A DNA stretch of 64,000 nucleotides. Origin: a bacterium (GTDB lineage Bacteria; Bacillota; Clostridia; Lachnospirales; Lachnospiraceae). Shown here one piece after another: positions 34,311-44,100 of this stretch. The translations under genes and the position numbers were made by a program. Location of the stretch: contig JALFNN010000023.1 of assembly GCA_022774325.1 (NCBI GenBank), positions 1-64,000 of the forward strand, given 5' to 3'. The stretch's first letter is position 1, and each line of letters starts with the position of its first letter. The notes beneath the pieces were generated by a model, which saw nothing but the letters and a program-made list of their open reading frames with translations, had not been told where the DNA came from and did not search any database.

Positions 34311-36521
34311 ATGGGTAATGGAAGAACCCGTACACATTCCGTACTGGCGAGAGCAGCAGCCGTGCTGTTGGCGTTTCTTATGGGAAGTGGGATCCCGTCG
34401 GCATCGGTACATGCTGACGGACAGGAAGCTGCGAAAGAAAAAGAGGTGACATCAGGACAACAATTATCTGGAGAAACGCAGGATTCATCCCCGGAACATC
34501 ATAAGTTTATCCGATATAACGGTGATGACAGCTACACTCTGACACTTAATGTAAAGGGAATGTATGATTCTGAGAAAGTGACACCGAAACTGGATGTACT
34601 TCTGATTGTGGACCGATCCGGAAGTATGGATGAAAAATACGGAAGTGGAAACAGCGCACCTACAAGGATGGAAAAATTGCAGGAGGTTGTGACAGGTACG
34701 AAGGGTCTGTCTCAGGCAATTCTTGGGAATGATGAGATCGATGCACGGATGGCGGTTGTTGCCTATAGTGGAAAGAAGGGCAGCAAATATGAAAAAGATG
34801 CTGCATATAATGATGCAGTATCCATTATACCGAATGATTGGACAACGGATCAAAATGTGGTAAATGTAAATGTCAACGCGATCGAAGCAGATGGAGGAAC
34901 GAACTGTCAGGCAGGACTTCTCACCGGAGAGGAAGTATTGGAATATGCAAGAGAGGATGCGCAGAAAATCGTGATTTTCCTGTCCGATGGCCTGCCCACA
35001 TTCCGTTACAATGAAAGCGGCTTAACGGTAGGAGAAGGAAATGCTGACTCAAATGGGGAGAATGCGGAAGCGGCTTATCAACAGGCAGCCCAATTGTCCG
35101 GACTGTCCGGATTTTACTCGATCGGTATCTCAACAGACAGTTCGTCCAGTTTCCTGAATACACTGAAAGATAAACCGGGAGCAGAAAAGAAAGCGTATTA
35201 TTCTGCGGCAAATGCCGATGGCCTGGTGAGCGCGTTTCAATCAATCATTTCAGATATTACGGAATATACCTGCCGTAATGTTACGATTGAAGATACGCTG
35301 AGTGTGTATGTAGAAGCGGAGGATCCATTTCAGCCGGTAATCAAAGTGACAGATAAAAATGGCAGTGAAGTAACGGAAGTGGTGTTCAAAGGAGAGCAAA
35401 TTTCTGTGAGCGATTTAATCCGTGTTTCTTACCAACCGGAAATGAAAAAAGTAACAGCCGTTTTTCGGGAAGGATATGTACTCGACCAGGATTATACCTA
35501 TTCGGTCAGTTTCAATGTGAAGCCGACACAGCTTGCATATGATACCTATGCAGACATGGGATATAATGCGGTCGGAAGCGCGAGAAGTGACGCACCGGGA
35601 AATGATACAAGCTCCGGAAAAGATGGATTCTATTCGAATGCGGAAGGAGAAAACGGGCCGACTCTGATTTATACATTTGGAAAGAGTGATGATGCAGCCG
35701 TTTCCTGTGCCTCGTATGTGGAAAAGCCGGTCATTCAGGTAAGTGCGCTTACCATTCCGGTTGAAAAGAAATGGGAAAATGTTTCCGAAGAAGATGTACT
35801 GCCTCAGGAAGTGACCGTGAATCTCTATCAGGATGACGGAACAGATGCGTATCGGACGGTAACATTAACCGGGCAGGAAGAATGGAAAGGATCCTTCTGT
35901 AATGTGGCAAAGGGCCATACATACACGGTCAAAGAAACCGATGTGACCGGATTTGAGAGCAGGGTCGAAGGAGATGAAAAGAATGGGTTCATTGTCACAA
36001 ATACCAGACTTCCGGATCTTGTTATAAATAAAGAAGTAACCGGGAAAATGGGAGACAAGACGAAAGCGTTTACCATGGTTATACAGATCAAAGATAAAAA
36101 CGGAAAAGAGGTAAATGGAACGTTCTCTTATATCGGAGGACAGAAAACGGATGTCAAGGATGCCAATACGGCAGTACAGGATGGCTTGCTCACTTTTACA
36201 AACGGAACAGCGGCAATCGAATTAAAACACGGTCAGCAGATCACCTTGAAGCAGCTTCCTCTGGGAGGAACATTTACGGTAGAAGAATCAGATGAGGGAG
36301 CAGCGGGATATAGTGTTTCTTATAATGGCGACTGGACAGAAGAGGCATCGGGCACTCTGGATAAAGACGCACTTGTAGAAGTGGTCAATCAAAAAGATGC
36401 GGTCCCGGTGACCGGTATCGTGGAAACTCAGGGTGGTTCGATTTTGGTCTCCGGAATAGCAGGACTTGCGTTTGTTGAAGGAATCTGTGCGTTGACCCTT
36501 CGCAGAAGGAGAAGAAGCTGA
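34311..36521 (+). CDS. vWA-domain tip pilin / LPXTG-type surface adhesin
   Basis: A 736-residue secreted cell-wall protein. ATG 34311 follows AAAGGAGG. A signal peptide (about 1-36, LARAAAVLLAFLMGSGIPSA) leads to a von Willebrand A domain (about 95-320) with a MIDAS DRSGSM motif and the TNC and SDG turns (DGGTNCQAGLL, FLSDGLPTF). Next come a DUF7604-like segment (SDITEYTCRNVTIEDTLSVY), a Cna-B fold (about 483-565) and an FctA-like isopeptide domain (about 566-690, PDLVINKEVTGKMGDKTKAF). The C-terminus has a VPVTG sorting motif (about 698), a hydrophobic helix and RRRRRS. vWA pilins sit at the pilus tip as adhesins. The stop overlaps the next gene by one base. Confidence 0.88.
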   Translation: MGNGRTRTHSVLARAAAVLLAFLMGSGIPSASVHADGQEAAKEKEVTSGQQLSGETQDSSPEHHKFIRYNGDDSYTLTLNVKGMYDSEKVTPKLDVLLIVDRSGSMDEKYGSGNSAPTRMEKLQEVVTGTKGLSQAILGNDEIDARMAVVAYSGKKGSKYEKDAAYNDAVSIIPNDWTTDQNVVNVNVNAIEADGGTNCQAGLLTGEEVLEYAREDAQKIVIFLSDGLPTFRYNESGLTVGEGNADSNGENAEAAYQQAAQLSGLSGFYSIGISTDSSSSFLNTLKDKPGAEKKAYYSAANADGLVSAFQSIISDITEYTCRNVTIEDTLSVYVEAEDPFQPVIKVTDKNGSEVTEVVFKGEQISVSDLIRVSYQPEMKKVTAVFREGYVLDQDYTYSVSFNVKPTQLAYDTYADMGYNAVGSARSDAPGNDTSSGKDGFYSNAEGENGPTLIYTFGKSDDAAVSCASYVEKPVIQVSALTIPVEKKWENVSEEDVLPQEVTVNLYQDDGTDAYRTVTLTGQEEWKGSFCNVAKGHTYTVKETDVTGFESRVEGDEKNGFIVTNTRLPDLVINKEVTGKMGDKTKAFTMVIQIKDKNGKEVNGTFSYIGGQKTDVKDANTAVQDGLLTFTNGTAAIELKHGQQITLKQLPLGGTFTVEESDEGAAGYSVSYNGDWTEEASGTLDKDALVEVVNQKDAVPVTGIVETQGGSILVSGIAGLAFVEGICALTLRRRRRS

Positions 36522-37033
36522 TGGAGTCGGAGAGCAGGAAACCTTCGCTTTGGGAGGATGTACGGTATCTGTTTGTGAAAATAGGGCTGTTGGCCCTGGT
36601 AGTGGTGGTGATGGTTACCTGCTTTTTCGGAATCTTTCGCTCGGGTGATAACTCCATGAAGCCGGCAGTTAAGGACGGAGACCTTGTCATAACATGGCGG
36701 ATTCAGAAAGACTATCAGGCGGGAGATGTCATTGTTCTGGAGAACGATGATAAAAAAGAAATACGCCGAGTAATCGCAGTTGAAGGAGATACAGTGGATT
36801 TTACGGAAGATGGAATGGCAATCAACGGATATCTGCAGGTGGAAAGTGACATTTACACAGAGACCCTTCCATATGTAGAAGGGTTCGCATTCCCGTTAAC
36901 AGTGCAGGAAGGTGAGGTGTTTGTACTTGCCGATCACCGGGAAAATGCGACGGACAGCCGAATCTATGGACCGGTATCCATTGAGCGGACCTATGGAAAA
37001 GTCATGACGGTCATTCGGCAGAGAGGGATATAA
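36521..37033 (+). CDS. Signal peptidase I-like protein with Arg at the catalytic Lys position
   Basis: A 170-residue S26-type membrane protein with one N-terminal helix (about 18-40, VKIGLLALVVVVMVTCFFGI). The serine box is GDNSMKPAVKDGD, keeping the nucleophile. The lysine box, normally KRVxxxPGD, reads EIRRVIAVEGDTV, so the general-base Lys is Arg. The last box, ADHRENATDSRIYGPV, is recognisable. Pilus operons often encode a dedicated signal peptidase or an inactive SipA-like assembly chaperone. Its one-base overlap with the tip pilin gene ties it to pilus assembly. Whether it still cleaves is uncertain. Confidence 0.82.
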   Translation: MESESRKPSLWEDVRYLFVKIGLLALVVVVMVTCFFGIFRSGDNSMKPAVKDGDLVITWRIQKDYQAGDVIVLENDDKKEIRRVIAVEGDTVDFTEDGMAINGYLQVESDIYTETLPYVEGFAFPLTVQEGEVFVLADHRENATDSRIYGPVSIERTYGKVMTVIRQRGI

Positions 37034-37072
37034 ACGCAGCCCCTTCATGGCTGTGGTTATATAAAAATTAAA

Positions 37073-37216
37073 GTAACTGTTCAGAGCCAACCTCGAAAAC
37101 ACTTCGTGTTTCCTCAGTGTGGTGTATCCGCCAAATAGATTTGTGCAAAAAAGTGTACACGAATGCAAGCATTCAACGCCCTTTTTTGACAAATCTGCTT
37201 GCCTCTGAACAGTTAC
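37073..37216. mobile_element. 144-bp MITE, copy 2
   Basis: Same length and about 95% identical by eye to 14799-14942. The terminal repeats begin GTAACTGTTCAGAG, with one mismatch. It is flanked by AAATTAAA (37065-37072) and AAATAAAA (37217-37224), an 8-bp duplication with one difference. It lies between the signal-peptidase-like gene and the backbone pilin gene. Its AAAAAAG/CTTTTTT hairpin could attenuate read-through. Confidence 0.88.
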
Positions 37217-37241
37217 AAATAAAAAAGAGGAGGAAAAAGAC

Positions 37242-38315
37242 ATGATCAAAATGAAACGATTAAGAGCATTGCTTCTTACAGGTGTGATGACAGTAACGAT
37301 GGCCTGCGGAGGAACCGTAATGGCTGATGAAGGAAAATCACAGGATACGGTGCCGGAAGTGGAGGCAGAAATCACAAAAGTGTTGGAATTTGCAGAAGGT
37401 GTCAGTGTGCCGAATGCAAGATTTCAATTTGAAATTACAAAAGTGACCGAAGATGCACCGGATGCAACAATAGAGGATATTACATATTCATCAGATGATG
37501 AGACGGGTGATGTGGCAGGCGGAAAATACAGTATCGCAAAGGATAGTAATATTGTATTTGGAACATTTCCGCATGCAGGAGAGTATGTGTATACTGTGAC
37601 AGAAAAAGCAGATACTTATAAAGAAGCAGAAAATGAAGATATGATCTACTCAGATGCTTCCTATGAATTACATGTATACGTAATCAATGATGATGACGGA
37701 CTTACTGTTGACAAAATCACTGCAGAAAAGAACGGTAAGAAAATAGATTGTATTGAGTTCATCAATACATTTATCAAAAATAATCAGAAGCTTACGATCA
37801 GCAAGGAAACGGTCGGCGCATATGCGGATAAGACAAAAGACTTTACATTTAAAATAAAATTCATTAAATCTGCCACAGCTGGAGAAGAGACTTCGTACAC
37901 CGGAAAAATCGGTAATGAAGAAGTGGTTTGTGTTGTTGATGAGGAAAAAGAGTTTGAGCTTCATGACGGTGAGAGCCTGGTGTTTGAAAATCTGCCGGCC
38001 GGAACCAGATATGTGGTAACAGAGGTTGGAGCGGAAGACGGCTATACACCGAGTGTGACCGTAGTAGAAAACGGAGTAAAAACGGTTGATGGCAAAACGG
38101 CCAAGGAAACGGATTCCCTGACATCCGTTGCTGGTAATCAGACATCCAATCTGGTAGGTGAGAATACCAATACTGCATCATTTACCAACACATATAAAGA
38201 TGTTGCAATTACAGGAATTGTGGTAAATTCACTTCCGTTTGCAGTTATGATCGCAGCATTTGCAGCTGTGTTGGGAGTGCTGGCAGTTATGAAGAGTCGC
38301 AGGAGCTGCCGTTAA
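37242..38315 (+). CDS. Backbone pilin (FctA/Spy0128-type)
   Basis: A 357-residue pilin. ATG 37242 follows GAGGAGG. Signal peptide about 1-28 (ALLLTGVMTVTMACGGTVMA). Two FctA-like domains: about 40-175 (PNARFQFEITKVTEDAPDAT, HAGEYVYTVTEKADTYKEAE, ending IEFINTF) and about 180-315 (KLTISKETVGAYADKTKDFT, FENLPAGTRYVVTEV, ending SFTNTY). The Lys near the strand starts and the Asn in the FxNT(F/Y) ends are typical for internal isopeptide bonds. The sorting signal is VAITG (about 321), then a hydrophobic helix and KSRRSCR. High copy number and a strong RBS fit a major subunit. Confidence 0.88.
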   Translation: MIKMKRLRALLLTGVMTVTMACGGTVMADEGKSQDTVPEVEAEITKVLEFAEGVSVPNARFQFEITKVTEDAPDATIEDITYSSDDETGDVAGGKYSIAKDSNIVFGTFPHAGEYVYTVTEKADTYKEAENEDMIYSDASYELHVYVINDDDGLTVDKITAEKNGKKIDCIEFINTFIKNNQKLTISKETVGAYADKTKDFTFKIKFIKSATAGEETSYTGKIGNEEVVCVVDEEKEFELHDGESLVFENLPAGTRYVVTEVGAEDGYTPSVTVVENGVKTVDGKTAKETDSLTSVAGNQTSNLVGENTNTASFTNTYKDVAITGIVVNSLPFAVMIAAFAAVLGVLAVMKSRRSCR

Positions 38316-38337
38316 ACAGGAGTGATCGTTTCAGAAC

Positions 38338-39165
38338 ATGGGGAAGTGTAACAGAAGTGGGACGAACGCGGTGAAAGAAAAAAGTCTTCTATATGATATC
38401 GGGAAACGAATTGTCCGGTGGATGGACGGCATGGTGAATCTGACCGTGTTCGTCCTCTTCCTCATGCTGGCAGCATATGGATGTTATGCTATCTGGGATT
38501 CGAATCAGATTTATTCAGAGGCCGATAAGAAACAATATGAAACATACAAACCGGAAGGGGACAATTCAGAGTCTTTTGCAGAACTGCAGAAACTGAACCC
38601 GGAGGTCATTGCGTGGCTCACGATTTATGGAACAAACATTGACTATCCGGTGGCGCAGACAGATGACAACCAGAAATATGTCAATGTGAATGCCAAAGGA
38701 GAATTCTCACTTGCCGGCAGCTTGTTTCTGGATTATCGAAACACATCGGATTTTTCGGATTTCTGCAATATCATTTACGGACATCATATGGAAAAAAAGG
38801 CGATGTTCGGAGAACTGGAGAATTTTACGGAGGAAACTTTTTTTAAAGAGCATCGATATGGAAGTCTGTATGTAAACGGAAGGGAGAAAGAGCTTGAGTT
38901 TGCTGCAATCTTAAAGGACGATGCATATAATAATGTGATATACAATCCTACGATTGGACAAGAAGAAAAAAAGCAGGAATTTCTTACATATATTAAGTTG
39001 CATGCTATGCATTCAAACGATATGGAGCTTTCGGAAAATGATCAGATCCTTTTACTTTCGACATGCACGCCGGAAGGGACAAACGGAAGATTCATCCTGG
39101 TGGCAAAGATTGACAACGAAATGAATGCTGGCAAAGGAGAGAAAGAAGATGGAAAAAAGAAATAG
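38338..39165 (+). CDS. srtB: Class B sortase
   Basis: A 275-residue membrane-anchored transpeptidase: one N-terminal helix (about 35-55, LTVFVLFLMLAAYGCYAIW) and a sortase barrel. Catalytic His is in IIYGHHMEKKAMFGEL (about 144), Cys in LLLSTCTPEG (about 243) and Arg in TNGRFILVAK (about 251). The YGHHM, ...AMF and STCT patterns match class B. In clostridial pilus loci class B sortases polymerise FctA-type pilins instead of acting in haem uptake. The RBS AGGAG lies about 15 bases upstream, rather far, so the start is less certain. The 3' end overlaps the next gene by 17 bases. Confidence 0.9.
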   Translation: MGKCNRSGTNAVKEKSLLYDIGKRIVRWMDGMVNLTVFVLFLMLAAYGCYAIWDSNQIYSEADKKQYETYKPEGDNSESFAELQKLNPEVIAWLTIYGTNIDYPVAQTDDNQKYVNVNAKGEFSLAGSLFLDYRNTSDFSDFCNIIYGHHMEKKAMFGELENFTEETFFKEHRYGSLYVNGREKELEFAAILKDDAYNNVIYNPTIGQEEKKQEFLTYIKLHAMHSNDMELSENDQILLLSTCTPEGTNGRFILVAKIDNEMNAGKGEKEDGKKK

Positions 39166-39811
39166 AAAGCGGAGAATAAAATTTTGGGTGACATTGTGCT
39201 GTGTTCTGGTATTTCAGAACATAACAGTAAGGGCTGCTGAGCAGTCCGCTGAGGTGACGGTTCCGGTGGAACAGGTATTTACGACGGAACAGATAGTTCC
39301 CGCAGATTTGAATCGCAGCTTTTCTTATCAAATGCAAGCAGTGAAGCCGTTAGACCCAATGCCGGAAGGAAGTGAAAACGGAAGGCTGGAGTTCAGGCTG
39401 AAAGACAATCAGCAGGTTCAGCTCGGACCGATTCGATATCAGCATGGCGGAGTATATGAATATGAAATCCGTCAGATTATTGCAACGAAAGAACAGAACT
39501 ATTCATATGATGAACAAATCTATCATGTCAGTGTGTATGTGAAGAACACCACTGACGAGAAGATGGTCTGTCAGATCATTGTCGAGAATGAGAAAGGAGA
39601 AAAAACAGACGGGGTTATTTTCAGAAACAGTTATCAGGGAAAAACACCCGGAAAACCTTCAAATGTAAAAACGGGAGATGAAAAACAGCGGTTTTGGTGG
39701 ATGCTTATTGCAGGAATGTCATGGATAAGCGCGTTCGCTGCTGTGGGCTTTGCCAGAAAGAGAAGAGTGAATGTACCGGCAGGAATTCGGAGGGAAAAAA
39801 GTGAATTATAA
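39149..39811 (+). CDS. Minor/anchor pilin (FctA-like)
   Basis: A 220-residue secreted protein. ATG 39149, 10 bases after AAAGGAG and inside the end of srtB. Signal peptide about 1-30 (FWVTLCCVLVFQNITVRA). One FctA-like domain (about 45-165): SYQMQAVKPLDPMPEGSENG, GGVYEYEIRQIIATKEQNYS, YHVSVYVKN, ending GVIFRNSY. The sorting motif is NVKTGD (about 172), a form common in Clostridia, then a hydrophobic helix, RKRR and a longer than usual hydrophilic tail (about 16 residues). Single-domain pilins of this type often cap or anchor the fibre. Confidence 0.82.
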   Translation: MEKRNRKRRIKFWVTLCCVLVFQNITVRAAEQSAEVTVPVEQVFTTEQIVPADLNRSFSYQMQAVKPLDPMPEGSENGRLEFRLKDNQQVQLGPIRYQHGGVYEYEIRQIIATKEQNYSYDEQIYHVSVYVKNTTDEKMVCQIIVENEKGEKTDGVIFRNSYQGKTPGKPSNVKTGDEKQRFWWMLIAGMSWISAFAAVGFARKRRVNVPAGIRREKSEL

Positions 39812-40461
39812 ATTGTTAAGGAACTTCCGGAAACGGAACGGATTTACACAACTTGTGGGACGGAAGTAGAGAAAAGGTGTAAAGCTTTTGATTATTCAAT
39901 AAAGGCTTTACACCTTAGATGTTGTCCGTCATTCATAAATGGTTAAGAAAGTCAAAAATTAGTTGTAATAACGAAAAAACAGCCTGCAGTACATAATCGG
40001 GGGAAATACTGCAAACTGTTTTTTCTTAATAATTTCATTAAAGGAGAAATGAAAATAAAAAGTATCAAAATACTGAAAACGTCATATTAAATTATCTGCG
40101 TCCCTTTTATGGGTGGGGCAATTGTGACTGACTTAGGATGCCGCCCCGCTCAAGGAACTTTCTAAACTAGTAAGTTATCTTCAAGTTGCTATTATAATAC
40201 CATGAGGTATTAGAGAAGTAAATTCGCAAAAAAGACAAATGCACTAAAAAAGAGAGAATAAAATTGTGCAAAATCACGTCAAAAAGGCAAAATCCACAAA
40301 AGAAAAAGAAGGCGAGAAAAAATGAAGGAAAAAATGCTGAAGAAGGTATTGGTGAACAATTCTATCTTTATAAAACGTCTCTTTGATTTTTGATATACAT
40401 GTGGTATCATTAAAGATATTTAAAGCTACATTATAAGCGGATGAAGCAAGAGGAGATTTTT
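39812..40461. other. Long intergenic region with two hairpins
   Basis: About 650 bases without a convincing gene. A 12-bp stem AAGGTGTAAAGC/GCTTTACACCTT (39874-39885 with 39905-39916) is followed by a stronger terminator-like hairpin (39973-40025, GAAAAAACAG/CTGTTTTTTC with inner GCAGTA/TACTGC). A GC-rich stem near 40112-40150 (GTGGGGC/GCCCCGC) and an AATACC/GGTATT stem near 40196-40211 are unexplained. Before the ABC gene, TTGATT (40383-40388), 16 bases and TATCAT (40405-40410) form a likely promoter. A 23-codon ORF near 40322 has no support. Confidence 0.5.
39973..40027 (+). terminator. Terminator of the pilus operon
   Basis: Long A/T-flanked hairpin with GAAAAAACAG/CTGTTTTTTC outer and GCAGTA/TACTGC inner stems, ending in TTTTTTCTT. 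Confidence 0.7.
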
Positions 40462-41166
40462 ATGAGTGCATTTGTTGAACTGAAGGAAGTGCGGAAGATT
40501 TATAAGATGGGGGAAATTGAAATTGCTGCTGCGGACGGGATTGATTTTACGATCAATAAAGGAGAATTTGCAGTTGTTGTAGGACCAAGCGGGGCCGGTA
40601 AGACGACGGTTCTTAATATCCTTGGCGGAATGGATACGGCGACAAGCGGTGAAGTGTGGATTGACGGCGCGGATGTGGCATCTTATAATGCGCGTCAGCT
40701 CACAGCGTACCGACGGGCTGATATCGGTTTTGTTTTTCAGTTTTATAATCTGATTCCAAACCTGACTGCACTTGAGAATGTAGAGCTGGCTTTACAGATC
40801 TGTAAGAATCCTCTTGATGCGGCAACGGTGCTTCAGGATGTGGGATTGGGAGACCGCTTAAACAATTTCCCGGCTCAGTTATCCGGAGGAGAACAACAGA
40901 GAGTTTCGATCGCGAGAGCACTTGCGAAGAATCCGAAACTTCTGCTTTGTGATGAGCCGACAGGGGCTTTGGATTATAATACAGGAAAAGCAATTCTGAA
41001 GCTTCTGCAGGACACCTGCCGCGAACGGGGAATGACGGTGATCCTGATCACGCACAATTCGGCGATCACACCGATGGCAGATCGGGTTATTAAAATGAAA
41101 AACGGAAAGGTAGATTCGATGACCGAGAATCCAAACCCGGTATCGGTAGAAACGATAGAATGGTAG
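40462..41166 (+). CDS. ABC transporter ATP-binding protein (LolD/MacB type)
   Basis: A 234-residue ATPase. ATG 40462 lies about 8 bases after AAGAGGAG; an upstream in-frame ATG (40441) is less likely. Walker A GPSGAGKTT, Q-loop FVFQFYNLIP, signature LSGGEQQRVSIARAL, Walker B LLLCDEPTGALD and H-loop ILITHN are all intact. It pairs with the FtsX-type permease 6 bases downstream. MacB/LolD-type transporters work as mechanotransmission machines in peptide export, antimicrobial resistance or lipoprotein release; substrate here is unknown. Confidence 0.92.
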   Translation: MSAFVELKEVRKIYKMGEIEIAAADGIDFTINKGEFAVVVGPSGAGKTTVLNILGGMDTATSGEVWIDGADVASYNARQLTAYRRADIGFVFQFYNLIPNLTALENVELALQICKNPLDAATVLQDVGLGDRLNNFPAQLSGGEQQRVSIARALAKNPKLLLCDEPTGALDYNTGKAILKLLQDTCRERGMTVILITHNSAITPMADRVIKMKNGKVDSMTENPNPVSVETIEW

Positions 41167-41172
41167 AGTAGA

Positions 41173-44100
41173 ATGAAAAAGAATATATTACGCAAAGATT
41201 TTTTCATGGAAATCAGGAAATCGAGGGGGCGTTTTATTTCAATATTTTTCATTGTTGCACTTGGAGTTGCATTTTATTCCGGTATACGTTCATCGCAGCC
41301 CAGTATGCTGATTTCCGGAGATGCCTATTTTGATAGAGAAGAACTGATGGACATCAAGGTTATAGGTACGATGGGATTGACGGACGAGGATATTCAGGCG
41401 ATTTCAGAAGTAAAAGGAATTGCGGAGGCGGAAGGAAGCTACAGTAAGGATGTCCTGTGCCCGACAGGAGAGAATGAGAAGGTCGTACATGTTATGGCGG
41501 CACAGGAGAATTTCAACACTGTTCAGGTTGTGGAAGGAAGAATGCCTGAAAAGGAAGGGGAATGTCTTCTGGATGAGGATTTTGTCGCGTATGGAGATTA
41601 TCAGGTAGGCGATCGAATTACATTTCGCTCCGGAGATGATTCGGAACTTTCGGAATCCCTGACGTGTGATACATTTACGATTGTAGGGATTGGGAACAGT
41701 CCGCTTTACATATCATTCGGCAGGGGAAACAGTCTAATCGGAAACGGTGAGGTCAGCGGGTTTGTAGTAGTTGACAAGTCGTCGTTCAATCTGGATGTAT
41801 ATACAGAAGCTTATGTGCGGGTGAGCGATGCGGAGGATGCAGTGGCGTTTACGAAGGAATATGAAGATCTCACGGATGCCGCAAAAGCTGCAATCGAAGA
41901 AATTGAAGAAGAGCGCTGTAAGGCACGGCGTGAGGAAGTCCTGGAAGAAGCAAATTCAGAGATTGCAGATGCCGAGAAAGAGTTGGATGACAAATCGGAA
42001 GAACTGGATGCGGCAAAGCAGGAACTGGAGGATGCTCGCAGTACAGCCGCGAAGAAGCTGGCTGATGCAAAAAAGGAGCTGGAGGACGGCGAGGCGCTTC
42101 TTACGCAGTCACGAAAGCAGATCGAAGACGGTAAGAAACAAATCGAAGATGCGAAATCCGAACTGAATCGTCAGCAGAGTACCTTAGATGAGGCAAAGAA
42201 GGAATATGAGAGCGGATATGCAGAATTTTCCGAAAAGGAGAAGGAATTAGACGAAGCGGAAGCGGAGTATCAGAAAAACTATGATCAGTATATGCCGCTG
42301 ATCACTTCCGGGAAGGAAGAGATCGCCAATGGAAAAGAGCAGATTGAAGCCGGACGTGAGCAGATCGAAGAAGGAATCCTGCAGATTGATACCGGTATCG
42401 AACAGCTTCAGCAGGCAGCAGATGGTCTGGAGCAGATCGACTCGGCACTTGAAACATTGGATAAGCTGGTACAGATTGGGCAAAGCCTTTATGAAAAGAT
42501 TTCTGCGGTTCCTGAGGAGGAACGTTCAGAACTGCAGAACAAACTCGTAGAGATTTACGAGGGAATGCTGGAGAAGAAAGAGGCACTGGAAGAACAGAAG
42601 AATGAAATTCTTGTTCAGCTGCAGGTGGCCGGAGTAGAAAATGAGGAGCAGATTCCTGCAAAAATAGAGGAGCTGCAGCAGCAGAGAGAGGAACTGATCC
42701 AGAAACGAAGTGAGCTGGATGCGACCGAGAAGGAACTCCTGGAAAAAGAAGAAGAACTTCTGAAGCAGGAGCAGCAGCTTATTGAAGCTGGGCAGGCTCT
42801 GGAATCGGGGAAAAAGCAGCTCGAGGATGGAAGAAAAGAACTGTTAGATGCAAAGCAGCAGATCGAAGACGGGCAGAGACAGCTGGATGCCGCATGGACA
42901 CTGATCCGTAAAAAAGAGGAAAGCCTTAATCAGGGAAAAAAAGAAATTGTTTCGGCTGAGAAAGAACTGTCCGAAGGAAAATCCGAGTACGCCAAAGCGG
43001 CAGCGGATGCCGTGCAGCAGATTGAAGACGGTGAAAAGCAGATCCGTGAAGGCGAAGAAAAATTGATTGAGGCGAAGCAGCAGATTGCGGATGCAAAAGC
43101 TGAGATTGCGAAGGTGGAAGAGCCGAAATGGTACATTCAGAACCGGAGTGAAGCAATGGCTGAATATGACGGCTATGGAGAAAATGCGGATCGTATGCGC
43201 TCGATCGGAGAGGTTTTCCCATTCTTGTTCTTCCTGGTCGCTGCGTTGATTAGCTTGACAACGATGACCAGGATGGTGGAGGAACAGCGTATCCAGATCG
43301 GCACGATGAAAGCACTCGGATACGGGAAATTGGCCATAGCTAAAAAGTATATTTTCTATGCACTTTCCGCGACACTTGGCGGAAGTATCGTGGGCGTCCT
43401 GATCGGTGAGAAGGTGTTCCCACTGGTTATCATTTATGCATATAAGATCCTGTATAAACATTTGCCGGATATTCTGCTCCCGTATCATTTGATCTACGCG
43501 GTTCAGGCGACAGGAATTGCTGTGATCTGTACGCTTGCGGCGACGATCGGTTCCTGCTATAAGGAACTCGCATCTCATCCGGCTGCGCTCATGAGACCGC
43601 CGGCACCGAAACAGGGCAAACGGATCCTTCTGGAAAGAATCGGATGGTTCTGGAGAAGACTTAGTTTTACATGGAAATCATCGATCAGAAATCTGATCCG
43701 CTATAAGAAACGGTTCTTTATGACCATTTTCGGTATCGGAGGATGTATGGCACTTCTTCTGGTCGGCTTTGGCCTTAAGGATTGCATTTACGAGATCGTA
43801 GACCTTCAATATGAAAAGATACAGTTTTATGATGCGACTGCATATATGAATGATACGATCGATAAAGAAGAAAAGAATCAGATCCTTGACGAATTGGAAG
43901 CAGATTCGGCGCTGGATGATTTTACACAGGTGAGGATGCAGAAACTGAAAGTGAAATCGGAAAGCGATGAATCAAGCGTGTATCTTGTGGTACCGGAAAG
44001 TGAAGAAGAACTGAAAAGCTTTCTCAGCTTCCACAGCAGAACCAGTGATGAAACATATACACTTGCCGAAGATAAAGTGATTCTTACCGAAAAGATGTCT

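Noticed and set aside
40322..40393. 23-codon ORF before the ABC gene
   Set aside because: No ribosome site, low-complexity Lys-rich start, and it overlaps the likely promoter.
41828..42550. Arg/Lys-rich plus-strand frames inside the FtsX coiled coil
   Set aside because: They arise from the repetitive GAA/AAG-rich codons of the coiled coil read in another frame.
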